From assembly GCA_000955785.1 (NCBI GenBank), contig JYOD01000020.1, positions 48,450-112,449 of the forward strand: a DNA stretch of 64,000 nt. The letters are read 5' to 3'. Shown in pieces: positions 18,041 to 27,595 of this stretch. Numbering within the stretch: position 1 is the stretch's first letter; every line of letters starts with the position of its first letter. Source of the stretch: Burkholderiaceae bacterium 16 (GTDB lineage: Bacteria; Pseudomonadota; Gammaproteobacteria; Burkholderiales; Burkholderiaceae). Under the pieces are notes generated by a model. The model did no database searches, was not told where the DNA came from, and saw nothing but the letters and a program-made list of their open reading frames with translations. Made by a program: the position numbers and the translations under genes.

Positions 18041-20887
18041 CTATACCCGCCTGGCACCCCGGCGTGTCGCGCGCAAGCCATCCGGCTCGCCGCAATAGTG
18101 CAGGATCTCTGTGCGCGCGGTATTGCGCAGGCGCACGGCGGCGGGCCAGTCGTCGCCATCCGGCCACAGCGGGCTGCCGATGACCACGCCGATCGGTCCG
18201 CGCCGCGGCAGCCATTGTCCGTCCCGCAGTACGGAGCGCGTACCCCGGATGGCGACCGGCACCACCGGCGCGCCGGCGTGCGCGGCGGCCAGGAATGCGC
18301 CCGTGCGGAAGCTTTGCAGGCCGGGCGTGCGCCCAAACGTGCCCTCCGGGAAAAACAGGACAGAGTGCCCGGCGCGCACCGCCGCCACGATCCGCTCCAC
18401 GTCCTCGTGCTCTCGCCGCGGATCAAGGCGGTCGATGAAATCCGCGCCGATGCTGGCCAGGTAGGCGCCGGGTATGCGCTGGGATTGAAGCTCGCGCTTG
18501 GCCACGAAGCAGATCGGCCTGGGCAGGGCCGCCACCAGGACGATACCGTCCAGGTAGCTGGCGTGGTTCGATACCAGGATGCACGGCTGGTCGCGCGGCA
18601 GGCACTCGGCCTCGTCCACGAACCAGGGTATCGCGCTCAGCCTGAGCAGCAGCCTTGCGGCGCGGTGGCTGACGGCCCAGCCCAGTTGCGGCCGATGCAG
18701 TGCAACCGAGGCCAGCCAGGTCGCCGGGGTCAGCGCGGCGAACAAGGCCCAGGCGTAGCAGGCATAGGCCAGGCCTGCGCCGGTCTGCCGGATGCGCCGC
18801 AGTTGGGGAAGCATAGCCTGCCATCCGAAGCGGGCGATCTGCAGCCAGGGAGCGCCCTGCCCCCGGCCGAGCCGGCCTTGCTCGAAGCGCTCCCGGCAGG
18901 CGGCGCGGCGGATCTTGCCACTCGAGGTCTTCAGGATGCTGTGCGGCGAGACCAGGGCAATGTGGTCGGGAGGCAGGCCCAGCACGTCGATGGCCGTCTT
19001 CAGCACCTGCCGGTGCAGCATCCGGCGCGCATGTAGATCCTTCACGGCGGTTTCGGCCATCACCACGATGCGTTCCGTGCCGCTGCTGGGGTCCGGGCAA
19101 CCGAAAACGGCAACACAGCCCTTGCGCATGCCCGCGATGGCGCCGATCGCCTGCTCGAGCTCGTACGGGTAGATATTGCGGCCGCCGCGCACGATCATCT
19201 CCTTGGCGCGGCCGGTGATGAAGACATCATTGCCGGCGACATAGGCGTAATCCCCGGTGTTCACCCAGTCGTGATCAAAGAGCAGGCGCGTCTGCTCCGG
19301 ATTGCGGAAATACCCGCTGGTAGCCGACGGGCCGCGGAACTGCAGCAGCCCCTCGTGGCGCTCGGCCAACTCGCGCCCGCTGGCATCGACGATGCGCACT
19401 TCATGGCCGGGGAGCGGCCGGCCGCAGGCGGGGAACTCCAGCACATCGCTATCCTGCTCCGCCGCGGCGACTGCCCTGGCGGCGCGCATGAATTCGGTCC
19501 GGCCGATGCGATCGACCAGCAGGCCGCGGTCCAGCGGAGGAAAGCTCAGGCCCAGCGAGGCCTCGGCCAGCCCATACACGGGGGAAATGGCCTCCGGGCG
19601 CAGGCCGTAGCGTACAAAGCGCTGCGCAAAGGCGCGCATGGTCTGCACGCTTACTGGCTCGGCACCATTGAAGGCGAAGCGCCAACTACCCAGGTCAAGT
19701 CCGGCCAGCGCCGCATCGGCCAGCTTGCGCAGACAGAGTTCGTAGGCAAAGTTGGGGCCGCCCGACAGCGTGCCCCGATACTTGTGGATCGCCCAGAGCC
19801 ATCGCTCTGGCCGCGCAAGGAAGGCCAGCGGCGACATCACGACCAGGGGATAGGCGTAGTAGAAGCTGCCCAGCCACGCCCCGATCAGCCCCATATCGTG
19901 GTACAGCGGCAACCAGCTGACGAAGACATCCTGGGAGCCAACGCCCAGGGCCTGCCCCATGGCCCGCAGGTTGGCCAGCAGGTTGGCGTGGGTCAGGACG
20001 ACGCCCTTGGGCGAGCCAGTGCTGCCAGAGGTGTACTGCAGCAGGGCGATATCGTGCGCACGCACGATCGCGTGCACCGGCGCGCCGCCGCCCGTGCAAG
20101 CCTCCAGTTCCGTCGGCGTCACCACGTCGTGCAGCGTACCGGTGCTGGCCTTGAGCAGTGCGGCCAGCGGCTTGGCTTGCGCGACCGTGACCAGGATGGG
20201 TGCCTGGGCATTGGCCAGGATGCCGGCATGGCGCTGCAGATGATCGCCGATCTGCGCCAGCCGCGCCGGCGGATAGAGCGGAACGGGGATGCCACCGGCA
20301 ATTAGCACGGCGCAGAAGCTGTAGAAGTACTCAGGGCTGGTGGGCAGCATGATGGCCACGGCCGTGCCCGGACGCAGACCCCGTTCGGCCAGCCCCGTGG
20401 CCATGGCCGTCGCGCGCTGGTGCAGTTGGGCAAAGCTGATCGGGATGTCGTCGCTGCTGCCGTCCTGCAGGATGATATGAGTGCGGTCCGGATGGCGGCG
20501 CAGATGCCAGCCGAGCACATCGGTCAAGGTGACGGCACACTCCGGAGCCTGGGCCGCCGGCAGCGGGCGGGCACGCCGCGGGAGCGATCCGCCCGTGCCA
20601 GGGGGCAGATCCTTGGCGGCCAGCAAGGCGCGCAGCAGGGCGCGCGGCGTGTCGGCCTGGGCCAGGACTTGCTCGGGCAGGCTGACGCCAAACCGCTGCT
20701 CGACGCGAGTGAGGAGTTCGACGCGCGTCAGGCTATCGAAGCCCAAGTCGCCTTCGAGCGTGCTGTCCAGCGAGACCGGCATCTCGGCGGTCCCCTGCTG
20801 CTGCACTGCCGACGACATCTCCCGGACAATGTCGAGCAGCGCGTTGTCGTAGCTTTCCCGGGAGGGTGAATTTGGTCCCATGCGCAT
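18041..20887 (-). CDS. ACP - fatty acyl-AMP ligase - PlsC acyltransferase fusion protein
   Basis: 948 residues with three domains in one chain. First, an acyl carrier protein with phosphopantetheine-site Ser52 (GDLGFDSLTRVELL). Second, a fatty acyl-AMP ligase of the FAAL type, about residues 105-690: TSGSTGSPKGVVLTH, WLPLYHDMGLIGAWLG, NGAEPVS, GRAKEMIVRGGRNIYPYE. Third, a C-terminal lysophospholipid-type acyltransferase with the NHx4D motif (NHASYLD) and FPEGTFGR. The chain could activate a fatty acid, load it on its own carrier and pass it to an acceptor. ATG at 20887 is chosen over upstream in-frame starts because it lies just before the conserved ACP. A TetR gene lies divergently upstream. 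Confidence 0.85.
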   Translation of the reverse strand: MRMGPNSPSRESYDNALLDIVREMSSAVQQQGTAEMPVSLDSTLEGDLGFDSLTRVELLTRVEQRFGVSLPEQVLAQADTPRALLRALLAAKDLPPGTGGSLPRRARPLPAAQAPECAVTLTDVLGWHLRRHPDRTHIILQDGSSDDIPISFAQLHQRATAMATGLAERGLRPGTAVAIMLPTSPEYFYSFCAVLIAGGIPVPLYPPARLAQIGDHLQRHAGILANAQAPILVTVAQAKPLAALLKASTGTLHDVVTPTELEACTGGGAPVHAIVRAHDIALLQYTSGSTGSPKGVVLTHANLLANLRAMGQALGVGSQDVFVSWLPLYHDMGLIGAWLGSFYYAYPLVVMSPLAFLARPERWLWAIHKYRGTLSGGPNFAYELCLRKLADAALAGLDLGSWRFAFNGAEPVSVQTMRAFAQRFVRYGLRPEAISPVYGLAEASLGLSFPPLDRGLLVDRIGRTEFMRAARAVAAAEQDSDVLEFPACGRPLPGHEVRIVDASGRELAERHEGLLQFRGPSATSGYFRNPEQTRLLFDHDWVNTGDYAYVAGNDVFITGRAKEMIVRGGRNIYPYELEQAIGAIAGMRKGCVAVFGCPDPSSGTERIVVMAETAVKDLHARRMLHRQVLKTAIDVLGLPPDHIALVSPHSILKTSSGKIRRAACRERFEQGRLGRGQGAPWLQIARFGWQAMLPQLRRIRQTGAGLAYACYAWALFAALTPATWLASVALHRPQLGWAVSHRAARLLLRLSAIPWFVDEAECLPRDQPCILVSNHASYLDGIVLVAALPRPICFVAKRELQSQRIPGAYLASIGADFIDRLDPRREHEDVERIVAAVRAGHSVLFFPEGTFGRTPGLQSFRTGAFLAAAHAGAPVVPVAIRGTRSVLRDGQWLPRRGPIGVVIGSPLWPDGDDWPAAVRLRNTARTEILHYCGEPDGLRATRRGARRV

Positions 20888-21117
20888 GGCAGCCGTTCCG
20901 TCCAAGCCGGCGGCGCGCCCGCCGCTACTGTGGGGATGCGGCAAATGTGGCGTACAGGGTGCTCGGATAGCGGCACAGAGTGACACACCCTTAAGATAGA
21001 CCGCCTGCCAGCTTTGTCGAGGCGGGCAGGGCCGGACCCGGCGCGCTTGGCCACTCCGGCGCCGGCTCGCTATCCTTGGAAGTGGCGCAGTTGCGGATTC
21101 TCAAGGAAGTGCGAGCC

Positions 21118-21786
21118 ATGAAGGAGCACGCCGATCTGGCCGACAGGATTCTGGAGGTCGCGCTGATACACGCCGAGCGCGGCGGATGGGATGCATTGCA
21201 TCTCCATGAGATTGCCGCGTCCATGGAGATCGGTCTGGCCGACATTTACCGGCACTACCGGCAGAAGGACGATCTGGCAGAGGCCTGGTTCGGCCGGGCC
21301 GACTTCGCGCTGGTTTGCGCAACCCAGCGCGAAGGCTGGCATGGCCTGTCCACGCGCGAGCGCCTCTCGCTAGCCATCCTCGCCTGGCTGGAGGCCCTGG
21401 CGCCGCATCGGCGGCTCACCGCGGAGATGCTGCGCTACAAGCTGCAGCCGGAGCACTTGCATCTGCAGGCGCAAGGCCTGCTGCATATCAGCCGCACCGT
21501 GCAATGGATCCGGGAGGCCGCCTGCCTGCCGGCGGCCGGCTTGCGCCGGGAGGCGGAAGAGGTCGTGCTGACCGGGATCTTTCTCTCCACATTTGGCGTC
21601 TGGCTACACGACCCGTCACCGGAGGCCAGCCGCACGCAGGCCTGGCTGGACCGGCAACTACGGCTTGCCGAGCGGCTGGCCTTGCGCACGCCCGGCGGCG
21701 CGGGGGGCGCCCGCCCAATTGCGATAACCATTCGGCAAACTCCGACCGGTCCACATGCGCCCTGGAGGTCGTCTCCCCGCTCCTAG
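21118..21786 (+). CDS. TetR family transcriptional regulator (possible PaaR)
   Basis: 222 residues. N-terminal helix-turn-helix (AERGGWDALHLHEIAASMEIGLADIYRHYRQKDDLAEAWF) fits TetR; the C-terminal ligand domain is helical and rich in Leu and Ala. ATG at 21118 is preceded by AAGGAAG. It lies 222 bp upstream of paaA on the same strand and diverges from the ACP-FAAL-PlsC gene. A perfect palindrome of the PaaR type lies just before paaA, so this may be PaaR, but control of the FAAL gene is an equal alternative. Its C-terminal ~30 residues look poorly conserved. Confidence 0.75.
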   Translation: MKEHADLADRILEVALIHAERGGWDALHLHEIAASMEIGLADIYRHYRQKDDLAEAWFGRADFALVCATQREGWHGLSTRERLSLAILAWLEALAPHRRLTAEMLRYKLQPEHLHLQAQGLLHISRTVQWIREAACLPAAGLRREAEEVVLTGIFLSTFGVWLHDPSPEASRTQAWLDRQLRLAERLALRTPGGAGGARPIAITIRQTPTGPHAPWRSSPRS

Positions 21787-21955
21787 CGGGTGATCCAGCC
21801 GCAGCGAATGAAAACCGTCAAATCCGGCAATGCCAACGACGGATCAACCCCACTGCAGGCAGCCTCACGCACACCCGCTCAACGCCGCGTAGCTAACCCT
21901 CCACACTCACCCCTCAAAACTATCACTTGATTAAATTCATCCAAACAATTCATCG

Positions 21956-21969
21956 ACCGACCGGTCGGT
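21956..21969 (+). promoter_or_regulatory. PaaR-type operator palindrome upstream of paaA
   Basis: Perfect 14-bp palindrome ACCGACCGGTCGGT followed directly by an AT-rich -10-like stretch (TATAAATATACT) 40-50 bp before the paaA ATG. It resembles the conserved palindrome reported for TetR-type PaaR at paa promoters in Burkholderia. A bound repressor would block polymerase; phenylacetyl-CoA is the known inducer of that family. Confidence 0.75.
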
Positions 21970-22008
21970 TTATAAATATACTGCGGCATCGCCTCACAGG
22001 AAATCTCC

Positions 22009-23013
22009 ATGTACACCCAATCTCTCGATCTCCCGGGCAACGCGCAACCGCCCGGCACTGCGCCGGCCGATACCTCACCGCAGCAAGCGCATTTCGACGC
22101 CCTGATGGCGGCTGACGGCAAGATTGAGGCGCAGGACTGGATGCCAGATGCGTATCGCAAGACGCTGATCCGGCAGATTTCCCAGCACGCGCACTCGGAA
22201 ATCATCGGCATGCAGCCCGAGGGCAACTGGATCAGCCGGGCCCCGAGCCTGAAGCGCAAGGCGATCCTGCTCGCCAAGGTGCAGGACGAGGGTGGGCATG
22301 GCCTGTATCTGTATAGCGCAGCCGAAACGATGGGCGTGTCGCGCGACCAACTGGTCGATGCCCTGCACGCCGGCAAAGCCAAGTACTCGAGCATCTTCAA
22401 TTACCCCACGCCGACCTGGGCGGACGTGGGCGTGATCGGCTGGCTGGTGGATGGCGCGGCGATCATGAACCAGATCCCGCTGTGCCGTTGCACCTACGGC
22501 CCGTACGCCCGCGCCATGATCCGCATCTGCAAGGAGGAGTCCTTCCACCAGCGCCAGGGCTTCGACGCCCTGCTGTCGATGATGAAGGGCACCCAGGCGC
22601 AAAAGGACATGGTGCAGCAGGCGGTGGACCGCTGGTGGTGGCCGGTGCTGATGATGTTCGGCCCGAGCGACAAGGATTCCATCCACAGCGGCCAGTCGTT
22701 CCAATGGGGCATCAAGCGGATCTCGAACGACGACCTGCGCCAGAAGTTCGTCGATGCGACCGTCGAACAAGCCCGCATCCTCGGCGTGACGCTGCCCGAT
22801 CCGGACCTGAAGTGGAATGAAGAGCGCAAGGCGCACGACTACGGCGCGATCGACTGGGAAGAATTCTGGCGCGTCGTGAACGGCGACGGGCCTTGCAACA
22901 AGGAGCGCCTCGCCACCCGGGTGAAGGCGCACAACGATGGCGCGTGGGTGCGCGAAGCCGCGCTGGCGTATGCCGAAAAACAGGCCGCGCGGGCTCACAA
23001 GCAAGCCGCTTGA
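22009..23013 (+). CDS. paaA: 1,2-phenylacetyl-CoA epoxidase subunit PaaA
   Basis: 334-residue catalytic diiron subunit of the ring 1,2-phenylacetyl-CoA epoxidase (PaaABCE). Diiron-binding motifs are visible, including DEGGHG and the [11 protein letters not shown] helix. It converts phenylacetyl-CoA to the ring epoxide with O2 and electrons from PaaE. AGGAAATCTCC precedes the ATG. First gene of a tightly packed paaABCDE operon. Confidence 0.97.
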   Translation: MYTQSLDLPGNAQPPGTAPADTSPQQAHFDALMAADGKIEAQDWMPDAYRKTLIRQISQHAHSEIIGMQPEGNWISRAPSLKRKAILLAKVQDEGGHGLYLYSAAETMGVSRDQLVDALHAGKAKYSSIFNYPTPTWADVGVIGWLVDGAAIMNQIPLCRCTYGPYARAMIRICKEESFHQRQGFDALLSMMKGTQAQKDMVQQAVDRWWWPVLMMFGPSDKDSIHSGQSFQWGIKRISNDDLRQKFVDATVEQARILGVTLPDPDLKWNEERKAHDYGAIDWEEFWRVVNGDGPCNKERLATRVKAHNDGAWVREAALAYAEKQAARAHKQAA

Positions 23014-23026
23014 ACAGGAGATGAAG

Positions 23027-23311
23027 ATGAACAAGGAATGGCCGATCTGGGAAGTGTTCGTGCGCAGCAAGCAGGGCCTGGACCACAAGCACTGCGGCAG
23101 CCTGCACGCATCCGATGCGAGCGCGGCACTGCGCATGGCGCGCGACGTCTATACGCGCCGGCAGGAAGGCGTGAGCATCTGGGTGGTGCCGTCGGCGGCA
23201 ATCACGGCGTCCGATCCTGCCGACAAGGAGTCTTTCTTCGAGCCGGCCGGCGACAAGATCTATCGCCATCCGACCTTCTTCGTGCTGCCCGCCGAAATCG
23301 ACCACATGTAA
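23027..23311 (+). CDS. paaB: 1,2-phenylacetyl-CoA epoxidase subunit PaaB
   Basis: 94-residue structural subunit of the epoxidase. It starts MNKEWPIWEVFVRSKQGLDHKHCGSLHA, the conserved PaaB N-terminus. ATG 23027 is chosen over 23021 because CAGGAG lies 6 bp upstream. It lies 13 bp after paaA and bridges PaaAC heterodimers in the complex. Confidence 0.96.
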   Translation: MNKEWPIWEVFVRSKQGLDHKHCGSLHASDASAALRMARDVYTRRQEGVSIWVVPSAAITASDPADKESFFEPAGDKIYRHPTFFVLPAEIDHM

Positions 23312-23322
23312 GACGAGACGCA

Positions 23323-24126
23323 ATGATGAACACGCCCCAACATTTGTCGTACGTGCTGCGCCTGGCCGATAACGCGCTGATCCTCGGCCAGCGCAACAGC
23401 GAGTGGTGCAGCCATGGCCCGGCGCTCGAGGAGGACATCGCGCTGGCGAATACCAGCCTCGACTTGATCGGCCAGGCGCGGCTGCTGTACTCGCACGCGG
23501 CTACGCTCGACGAAGCGCTGAGCGGCGCGAAGAAAACCGAAGACAGCTACGCCTACTTCCGCTCCGAGCGCGAGTTTGCCAACTACACGATGGTGGAGCT
23601 GCCGCACTTCGGGCCGTTCGCAGGCACCGCACGAACCGAGCGCGACTATGCCGTCACGATAGTGCGCAACTTCCTCTACTCCGCGCTGATGGCCCATCTG
23701 TGGACGGCATTGCAATCGTCCACCGACGAGCAACTGGCGGCCATCGCCGCGAAATCGCTGAAGGAGACGCGCTACCACCTCAGCCATGCCAGCGAGTGGC
23801 TGATCCGTTTCGGCGACGGCACGGCGGAGTCGCACCGGCGCGCACAGGCGGCACTGGATTACCTGATGCCATACACGCGGGAGTTCTTTGCAACCGATGC
23901 GGTGGAGATCGCGATGGCCGAGGCCGGCGTCGGCCCCTTGGTGGCGGGCCTCGAACCCGCATGGCAGGCAGACGTTGAGCAGGTCATTGCCCAGGCGACC
24001 CTCAAGCTGCCGTCCCCGGTGAAACACGTTACGACCGGCAAGCACGGCGAACATTCGGAACACATGGGCTTCCTGCTTGCCGAAATGCAGTCCCTGGCAC
24101 GCCAGCATCCCGGCGCTACCTGGTAG
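23323..24126 (+). CDS. paaC: 1,2-phenylacetyl-CoA epoxidase subunit PaaC
   Basis: 267-residue noncatalytic partner of PaaA in the epoxidase, sharing the ferritin-like fold. The helices ALILGQRNSEWCSHGPALEEDIALANTSLDLIGQA and KETRYHLSHASEW are typical of PaaC. Two adjacent ATG codons at 23323 and 23326 are both possible starts. It lies 11 bp after paaB. Confidence 0.95.
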   Translation: MMNTPQHLSYVLRLADNALILGQRNSEWCSHGPALEEDIALANTSLDLIGQARLLYSHAATLDEALSGAKKTEDSYAYFRSEREFANYTMVELPHFGPFAGTARTERDYAVTIVRNFLYSALMAHLWTALQSSTDEQLAAIAAKSLKETRYHLSHASEWLIRFGDGTAESHRRAQAALDYLMPYTREFFATDAVEIAMAEAGVGPLVAGLEPAWQADVEQVIAQATLKLPSPVKHVTTGKHGEHSEHMGFLLAEMQSLARQHPGATW

Positions 24127-24132
24127 ATCGCG

Positions 24133-24678
24133 ATGACCGCCGCCACATTGATGCATGCCGACACCACGCTGGAACGTGCCTGGACCGTACTTGAGGCGGT
24201 CCCGGATCCGGAGATCCCCGTGGTATCGATTCGCGAGCTGGGCATCCTGCGCGACGTGCGCCGCGGCGCCGACGACGCCGTCGAAGTCGTCATCACCCCC
24301 ACCTATTCGGGGTGCCCGGCGATGTCGCAGATTGCCGAGGATATCGGGCAGGCGCTGGACGCCGCCGGGATCGTCCCCCATCGCATCGTCACCGTGCTTG
24401 CCCCTGCGTGGAGCACCGACTGGATGACCAGCGAAGCGCGCGACAAGCTGCGCCGCTACGGCATCGCGCCACCTGCCGGCAACTGCGGCAGCGACGATGC
24501 CCCGCAAGAAAAGACCATCCGCTTCGTGCCTCGCGCAGCTGCCCAGGACAAGCCAGCCTGCCCGCAATGCGGCTCGGTGCACACCGAACTCCTCGCGCAG
24601 TTCGGCTCGACGGCATGCAAGGCGCTGTACCGCTGCATCGATTGCCGCGAGCCGTTCGATTACTTCAAACCGTACTGA
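24133..24678 (+). CDS. paaD: Phenylacetate degradation protein PaaD
   Basis: 181 residues. N-terminal MIP18/DUF59 domain (VPDPEIPVVSIRELGILRDV) and C-terminal zinc-type Cys cluster (CPQCGS ... CIDCREPFDYFKPY). PaaD is needed for in vivo maturation of the PaaABCE epoxidase, probably through Fe-S assembly. Six bp after paaC. Its stop lies in a short tandem repeat. Confidence 0.95.
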   Translation: MTAATLMHADTTLERAWTVLEAVPDPEIPVVSIRELGILRDVRRGADDAVEVVITPTYSGCPAMSQIAEDIGQALDAAGIVPHRIVTVLAPAWSTDWMTSEARDKLRRYGIAPPAGNCGSDDAPQEKTIRFVPRAAAQDKPACPQCGSVHTELLAQFGSTACKALYRCIDCREPFDYFKPY

Positions 24679-24697
24679 CCGTACTGACCGTACTGAC
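24671..24697 (+). repeat. Three tandem CGTACTGAC units at the paaD stop
   Basis: CGTACTGAC is repeated three times head to tail. Because the unit is 9 bp, it creates three successive in-frame TGA codons for paaD and lies just before the paaE start. Confidence 0.85.
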
Positions 24698-24710
24698 CTG
24701 GACCGACATT

Positions 24711-25799
24711 ATGGCGACTCCACAATTCCATCCTTTGCGTATCCGCGAGGTACGGCCCGAAACCGCCGATGCCGTGACCGTCTCCTTCGAGGTGCCCGAG
24801 GACCTGCGCGACGCGTACCGCTTCACACAAGGACAATTCGTCACGCTGAAGGCGCATCTCGATGGCGAGGAGACCCGGCGCTCGTATTCGATCTGCGTGG
24901 GCGTCACCGACTACGACCGCGATGGCGAACTACGCATCGGCATCAAGCGCGTGCGCGGCGGGCGCTTTTCGAACTTCGCGTTCGACACGCTGCAGCCCGG
25001 CCATGAGATCGAGGTGATGACGCCCGATGGCCGCTTCTTCACGCACCTGAACGCCGACCTGTCGCGGACCTACGTGGCGTTCTCGGGCGGCTCGGGCATC
25101 ACGCCCGTGCTCGCGATCATCAAGACCACGCTTGAGACGGAGCCGACCAGCCGGTTCACGCTGGTGTACGGCAACCGCAGCGTCGACGCGATCATGTTCG
25201 CCGAGGAACTGGAAGACCTGAAGAACCGCTATATGAGCCGGTTCTCGCTGTATCACGTGTTGTCCGATGATTTGCAGGAAGTCGAACTGTTCAACGGCGT
25301 GCTGGATCAGGAGAAATGCCGGGCATTCCTGGAAACGCTCACGCCGGCCGACGAAATCGATGAAGCGTTCATCTGCGGCCCCGGCCCGATGATGGACGCC
25401 GCCGAAGCCGCGCTCAAGGCAGCCGGCGTGGCGCCGGAGAAGGTGCACGTCGAACGCTTCGGCACACCGCTGCCGCAAGCGGGCGTGCCGCCCATCGAAA
25501 TCACCGACGACATGCCGGCGGCGGATCTGGAAGTGATCATCGACGGCAAGCGGCGCAAGCTGCGGCTGCCTTATGTGGGGGTCAGCGTACTCGATGTCGG
25601 CCTGAAAGCGGGCCTTGCCCTGCCCTACGCCTGCAAGGGCGGTGTGTGCTGCACGTGCCGCGCGAAAGTCCTCGAAGGCGAAGTGAAGATGGAAAAGAAC
25701 TACACGCTCGAACAACATGAAATCGACGATGGCTTCGTCCTCACCTGCCAATGCCATCCGGTGTCGGATCGGGTTGTCGTCAGCTACGACGAACGGTAA
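24711..25799 (+). CDS. paaE: 1,2-phenylacetyl-CoA epoxidase reductase PaaE
   Basis: 362-residue reductase that passes electrons from NADPH to PaaA. The FAD-binding motif RRSYSICV, the NAD-binding GGSGITPVLAIIK region and a C-terminal plant-type 2Fe-2S ferredoxin domain (CKGGVCCTCRAKV with a fourth Cys in LTCQC) are all intact. ATG 24711 begins the conserved FHPLRIREVRPE segment. Confidence 0.96.
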   Translation: MATPQFHPLRIREVRPETADAVTVSFEVPEDLRDAYRFTQGQFVTLKAHLDGEETRRSYSICVGVTDYDRDGELRIGIKRVRGGRFSNFAFDTLQPGHEIEVMTPDGRFFTHLNADLSRTYVAFSGGSGITPVLAIIKTTLETEPTSRFTLVYGNRSVDAIMFAEELEDLKNRYMSRFSLYHVLSDDLQEVELFNGVLDQEKCRAFLETLTPADEIDEAFICGPGPMMDAAEAALKAAGVAPEKVHVERFGTPLPQAGVPPIEITDDMPAADLEVIIDGKRRKLRLPYVGVSVLDVGLKAGLALPYACKGGVCCTCRAKVLEGEVKMEKNYTLEQHEIDDGFVLTCQCHPVSDRVVVSYDER

Positions 25800-25837
25800 T
25801 CGAAGTCCTGCAACCTCTAAAAAATACGCCCCCCGCA

Positions 25838-27526
25838 ATGAATCATTCCCTCTTCAGCAAACACGAAAAGACGCTCGAGCGCGCCCTGGAGGCCATCCGG
25901 ACGCGCGGCTACTGGAGCCCCTTCAACGAGATGCCCAGCCCGCGCGCCTATGGTGAAACCGCCGCCGCCGACGGCGAAGCGGCATTCAAGGCACAGCTTG
26001 GCCAGCCCTTCACACTCGATCAACCCGGCAGCAACGGCACGGTCGGCGAAGAGCGCTCGCCATTCGGCCAGACCCTGCATATCCGCTATCCCAAAGCGGA
26101 TCCGGACGCGCTGATCGCGGCGGCACAGAAGGCGCAGGCACAGTACCGCAAGGCGAGTCCGAAAGCCTGGGTGGGCGTGAGCCTGGAAATCCTGGCGCGG
26201 CTGAATCAGGCCAGCTTCGAGATCGCGCACAGCGTCATGCACACCACCGGGCAGGCGTTCATGATGGCGTTCCAGGCTGGCGGCCCGCACGCGCAGGATC
26301 GCGCGCTCGAGGCCATCGCCTACGCGTGGGACGCGATGCGCGACATTCCGGAGACGGCCTACTGGGAAAAGCCGCAGGGCAAGAATCCGCCGCTCGCCAT
26401 GGAAAAGCGCTTCACCATCGTGCCGCGCGGCATCGGCCTGGTGATCGGCTGCTGCACGTTTCCCACCTGGAACAGCTATCCGGGCATGTTCGCCGACCTT
26501 GCAACCGGCAATGCCATCATCGTCAAGCCACATCCGGCTGCGATCCTGCCGCTCGCCATCACCGTGCGTATCGCGCGGCAAGTGCTGCAGGACGCCGGCT
26601 TCGATCCCAACGTCGTGACCTTGCTGGCGACCGCGCCCAACGACGGCCCGCTTGTGCAGTCGCTGGCCACGCGCGACGAAATACGGCTGATCGATTTCAC
26701 CGGCAGCACCGCCAATGGCGACTGGCTCGAGACACATGCGCCGCAGGCCCAGGTCTACACGGAGAAGGCCGGCGTCAACCAGATCGTGATCGATTCGGCG
26801 GACGAACTCAAGGCGGTGGCCCGCAACATCGCGTTTTCTCTCGCGCTGTATTCCGGCCAGATGTGCACCGCGCCGCAGAATATCTATGTGCCGCGCGGCG
26901 GCATCAAGACAGCCGAAGGCACCGTCCCGTTTGAAGAGGTCGCCCGGGCCATCGCCGGCGCCGTGCAGAAGCTGACTGCCGATGCGGCCCGTGCAGTCGA
27001 ACTCACCGGCGCGATCCAGAACCAGGGCGTGCTCGCCCGGATCGACCAGGTCGCCGCGCTCGGCACGCCGCTGCTCGCCAGCCAGCGCCTCGTGCATCCC
27101 GAATTCCCCGACGCAACGATCGCCACCCCGATCCTGCTGCAGCTCGACACCAGCCGCGACGAGGCTACCTTCACGCAGGAATGGTTCGGCCCGATCGCGT
27201 TTGTGATCGCGACCGACTCCAGCGCGCAGTCGCTGGCACTCGCGGCGCGCATCGCCCGCACGCGCGGTGCCCTGACGCTGTCCGTCTACAGCACGGACGA
27301 GGCGGTGCTCGATGCCGCCGGGGAGGCCGCCGTGGACGGAGGTGTCGCCTTGTCCGTCAACCTGACGGGCGGCGTCTTCGTGAACCAGTCCGCGGCCTTC
27401 TCGGACTTCCACGCAACGGGCGCAAACCCCGCGGCCAACGCCAGCCTTGCCGATACCGCGTTTGTCGCCAACCGCTTCCGCGTCGTGCAGAGCCGCCGGC
27501 ATGTCCCGCAACGCGAGCCCTCGTAA
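25838..27526 (+). CDS. paaN: Phenylacetic acid degradation protein PaaN (aldehyde-dehydrogenase type)
   Basis: 562 residues. Aldehyde dehydrogenase family with nucleophile Cys in YSGQMCTAPQNIYVP. It matches PaaN, the stand-alone dehydrogenase form seen in Betaproteobacteria, and lacks the MaoC-type hydratase that PaaZ carries in E. coli, so ring opening probably needs a separate hydratase encoded elsewhere. Start ATG 25838 lies 38 bp after paaE. The 278-bp gap to paaK holds a nested hairpin but no gene. Confidence 0.88.
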   Translation: MNHSLFSKHEKTLERALEAIRTRGYWSPFNEMPSPRAYGETAAADGEAAFKAQLGQPFTLDQPGSNGTVGEERSPFGQTLHIRYPKADPDALIAAAQKAQAQYRKASPKAWVGVSLEILARLNQASFEIAHSVMHTTGQAFMMAFQAGGPHAQDRALEAIAYAWDAMRDIPETAYWEKPQGKNPPLAMEKRFTIVPRGIGLVIGCCTFPTWNSYPGMFADLATGNAIIVKPHPAAILPLAITVRIARQVLQDAGFDPNVVTLLATAPNDGPLVQSLATRDEIRLIDFTGSTANGDWLETHAPQAQVYTEKAGVNQIVIDSADELKAVARNIAFSLALYSGQMCTAPQNIYVPRGGIKTAEGTVPFEEVARAIAGAVQKLTADAARAVELTGAIQNQGVLARIDQVAALGTPLLASQRLVHPEFPDATIATPILLQLDTSRDEATFTQEWFGPIAFVIATDSSAQSLALAARIARTRGALTLSVYSTDEAVLDAAGEAAVDGGVALSVNLTGGVFVNQSAAFSDFHATGANPAANASLADTAFVANRFRVVQSRRHVPQREPS

Positions 27527-27541
27527 GCGTCGCTGACGAAG

Positions 27542-27595
27542 CTGCGGATGCGCCCGTCCCCGGGCGTTCAGGTGGCTTCGCATCGTCATCCGCAG
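27542..27595 (+). other. Nested hairpin between paaN and paaK
   Basis: Outer 9-bp arms CTGCGGATG / CATCCGCAG (27542-27550 and 27587-27595) enclose an inner 6-bp hairpin CGCCCG-TCCC-CGGGCG (27551-27566). There is no T-run, so it may attenuate or stabilise the paaN-paaK transcript rather than terminate it. Confidence 0.5.
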
